From: JANLQX01 sp031368095
GTDB lineage: Bacteria > Actinomycetota > Acidimicrobiia > Acidimicrobiales > JANYDT01
DNA: 6,374 nucleotides
Reading direction: 5' to 3'
Assembly: GCA_031368095.1 (NCBI GenBank)
Contig: JANLQX010000099.1
Location: forward strand, 1-6,374
The first letter of the stretch is position 1, and each line of letters opens with the position of its first letter. This document shows, piece by piece, positions 5,662-6,374 of the stretch. The position numbers and the translations under genes are program-made. Below the pieces are notes generated by a model. The model did no database searches. It was not told the DNA's origin and was given only the letters and a program-made list of their open reading frames with translations.

Positions 5662-6374
5662 ATGACTTCTGTTGCCTTTCTCGGACTCGGCGTGATGGGT
5701 TCGCCGATGGCTCGACACCTCGCCGCGCATGGTCACACCGTCACCGTCTACAACCGCACTTCGTCGAAGGCGCAGGCGTGGGTCGATGCCCATGGCGGGC
5801 GACACCAACCAACTCCGGCGTCCGCGGCGGCTGGTCAGGAAATGGTGTTCGCCTGTGTCGGCAATGACGACGACCTGCGGTCGGTGTGCCTCGGCCCGAG
5901 CGGCGCATTTTCTTCGATGGCACCGGGATCGGTCTTCGTGGACCACACCACAGCATCGGCCACCATCGCCCGAGAACTGGCTGGTGCGGCCGGTAACCTT
6001 GGCCTCGGCTTCATCGACGCGCCCGTCTCGGGTGGCCAGGCGGGAGCCGAAAACGGCGTGCTCACGGTGATGTGTGGCGGTGACCAGAAGGTGTTCGATG
6101 CGGTCGAACCGGCCATCCGGTCCTATGCCAAAGCGGTGACCCTGCTCGGCCCGTCGGGCGCCGGACAGCTGACCAAGATGGTGAATCAGATCTGTATCGC
6201 GGGACTCGTGCAGGGCCTGGCCGAGGCGGTCAACTTTGCCCAGCGTGCCGGGCTCGACCCCGATCTGGTCGTCGACACCATCGGCAAGGGGGCCGCCCAG
6301 TCGTGGCAGATGGACCATCGGGCCCGCACCATGGCCAAAGGCGAGTTCGATTTCGGCTTTGCCGTGGAATGGAT
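5662..6374 (+). CDS. 3-hydroxyisobutyrate dehydrogenase-family NAD(P)-dependent oxidoreductase (3' truncated by window edge)
   Basis: From the ATG at 5662 the frame stays open to the right edge, giving 237 residues of a family usually near 290-300, so the C-terminus is missing. The family oxidises beta-hydroxyacids or reduces the matching semialdehydes, using NAD or NADP. The Rossmann glycine motif GLGVMGSPMA is at 8-17. The substrate-binding signature DAPVSGGQAGAENG is at 119-132 with LTVMCGG after it. The catalytic lysine is Lys172 in GAGQLTKMVNQ (166-176), with Asn175 also conserved. The cofactor turn after the second strand reads VYNRTSSK (29-36); asparagine-arginine there is common in this family and leans toward NADP, but this is weak evidence. 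The substrate (3-hydroxyisobutyrate, tartronate semialdehyde, succinic semialdehyde or another) cannot be told. It is the first gene of a rightward unit divergent from nfo; a weak GGA lies before the ATG. Confidence 0.93.
   Translation, partial: MTSVAFLGLGVMGSPMARHLAAHGHTVTVYNRTSSKAQAWVDAHGGRHQPTPASAAAGQEMVFACVGNDDDLRSVCLGPSGAFSSMAPGSVFVDHTTASATIARELAGAAGNLGLGFIDAPVSGGQAGAENGVLTVMCGGDQKVFDAVEPAIRSYAKAVTLLGPSGAGQLTKMVNQICIAGLVQGLAEAVNFAQRAGLDPDLVVDTIGKGAAQSWQMDHRARTMAKGEFDFGFAVEW

Noticed and set aside
5614..6318. 234-residue open frame on the minus strand
   Set aside because: It lies opposite the dehydrogenase gene, which has clear Rossmann and catalytic motifs; no recognisable domain was seen in the antisense frame.

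Overview
The window is GC-rich and densely coding, with GTG starts, a PaaX-type regulator and an OmpR-type two-component pair with actinobacterial (MprA/MprB-like) organisation. This suggests a high-GC Gram-positive bacterium (Actinomycetota, possibly an Acidimicrobiia-like lineage); the placement is an inference from style and gene content only.

Layout. The left edge carries the 3' part of a PaaX-family regulator gene on the + strand (1..565). It meets, tail to tail, a block of five minus-strand genes. In transcription order these are: endonuclease IV (nfo, 5575..4796), an OmpR-family response regulator (4735..4043), its sensor histidine kinase (4033..2522), selenophosphate synthetase (selD, 2489..1404) and a ParA-family ATPase (1356..562). 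Gaps inside the block are 60, 9, 32 and 47 bases with no convincing terminator, so at least regulator-kinase-selD-ParA could be one transcript. On the right edge a 3-hydroxyisobutyrate dehydrogenase-family gene (5662 to the edge, + strand) diverges from nfo and is cut by the window end.

Main discovery. A plain stop-to-stop reading of selD begins at a GTG at 2372 and lacks the catalytic N-terminal loop. Reading upstream through an in-frame TGA (2420..2418) to an ATG at 2489 restores that loop as SHGAG-U-AGK, where UGA sits exactly at the catalytic Cys17 position of E. coli SelD. A stem-loop with GGU near its apex begins just after the UGA and is a candidate bacterial SECIS element. The gene is therefore best read as a selenoprotein: SelD makes the selenium donor needed for its own translation. 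This implies that SelA, SelB and tRNA-Sec are encoded elsewhere in the genome.

Other points of interest are three CGGTG direct repeats at 11-12 base spacing in front of the response regulator gene (a possible autoregulatory site), a 12-base perfect palindrome centred on the overlapping stop codons of paaX-like and parA-like genes, an orphan ParA without ParB next to selD, and a sensor kinase whose only two cysteines are both in its extracytoplasmic domain. No rRNA, tRNA, CRISPR array, insertion sequence or other mobile element was seen.
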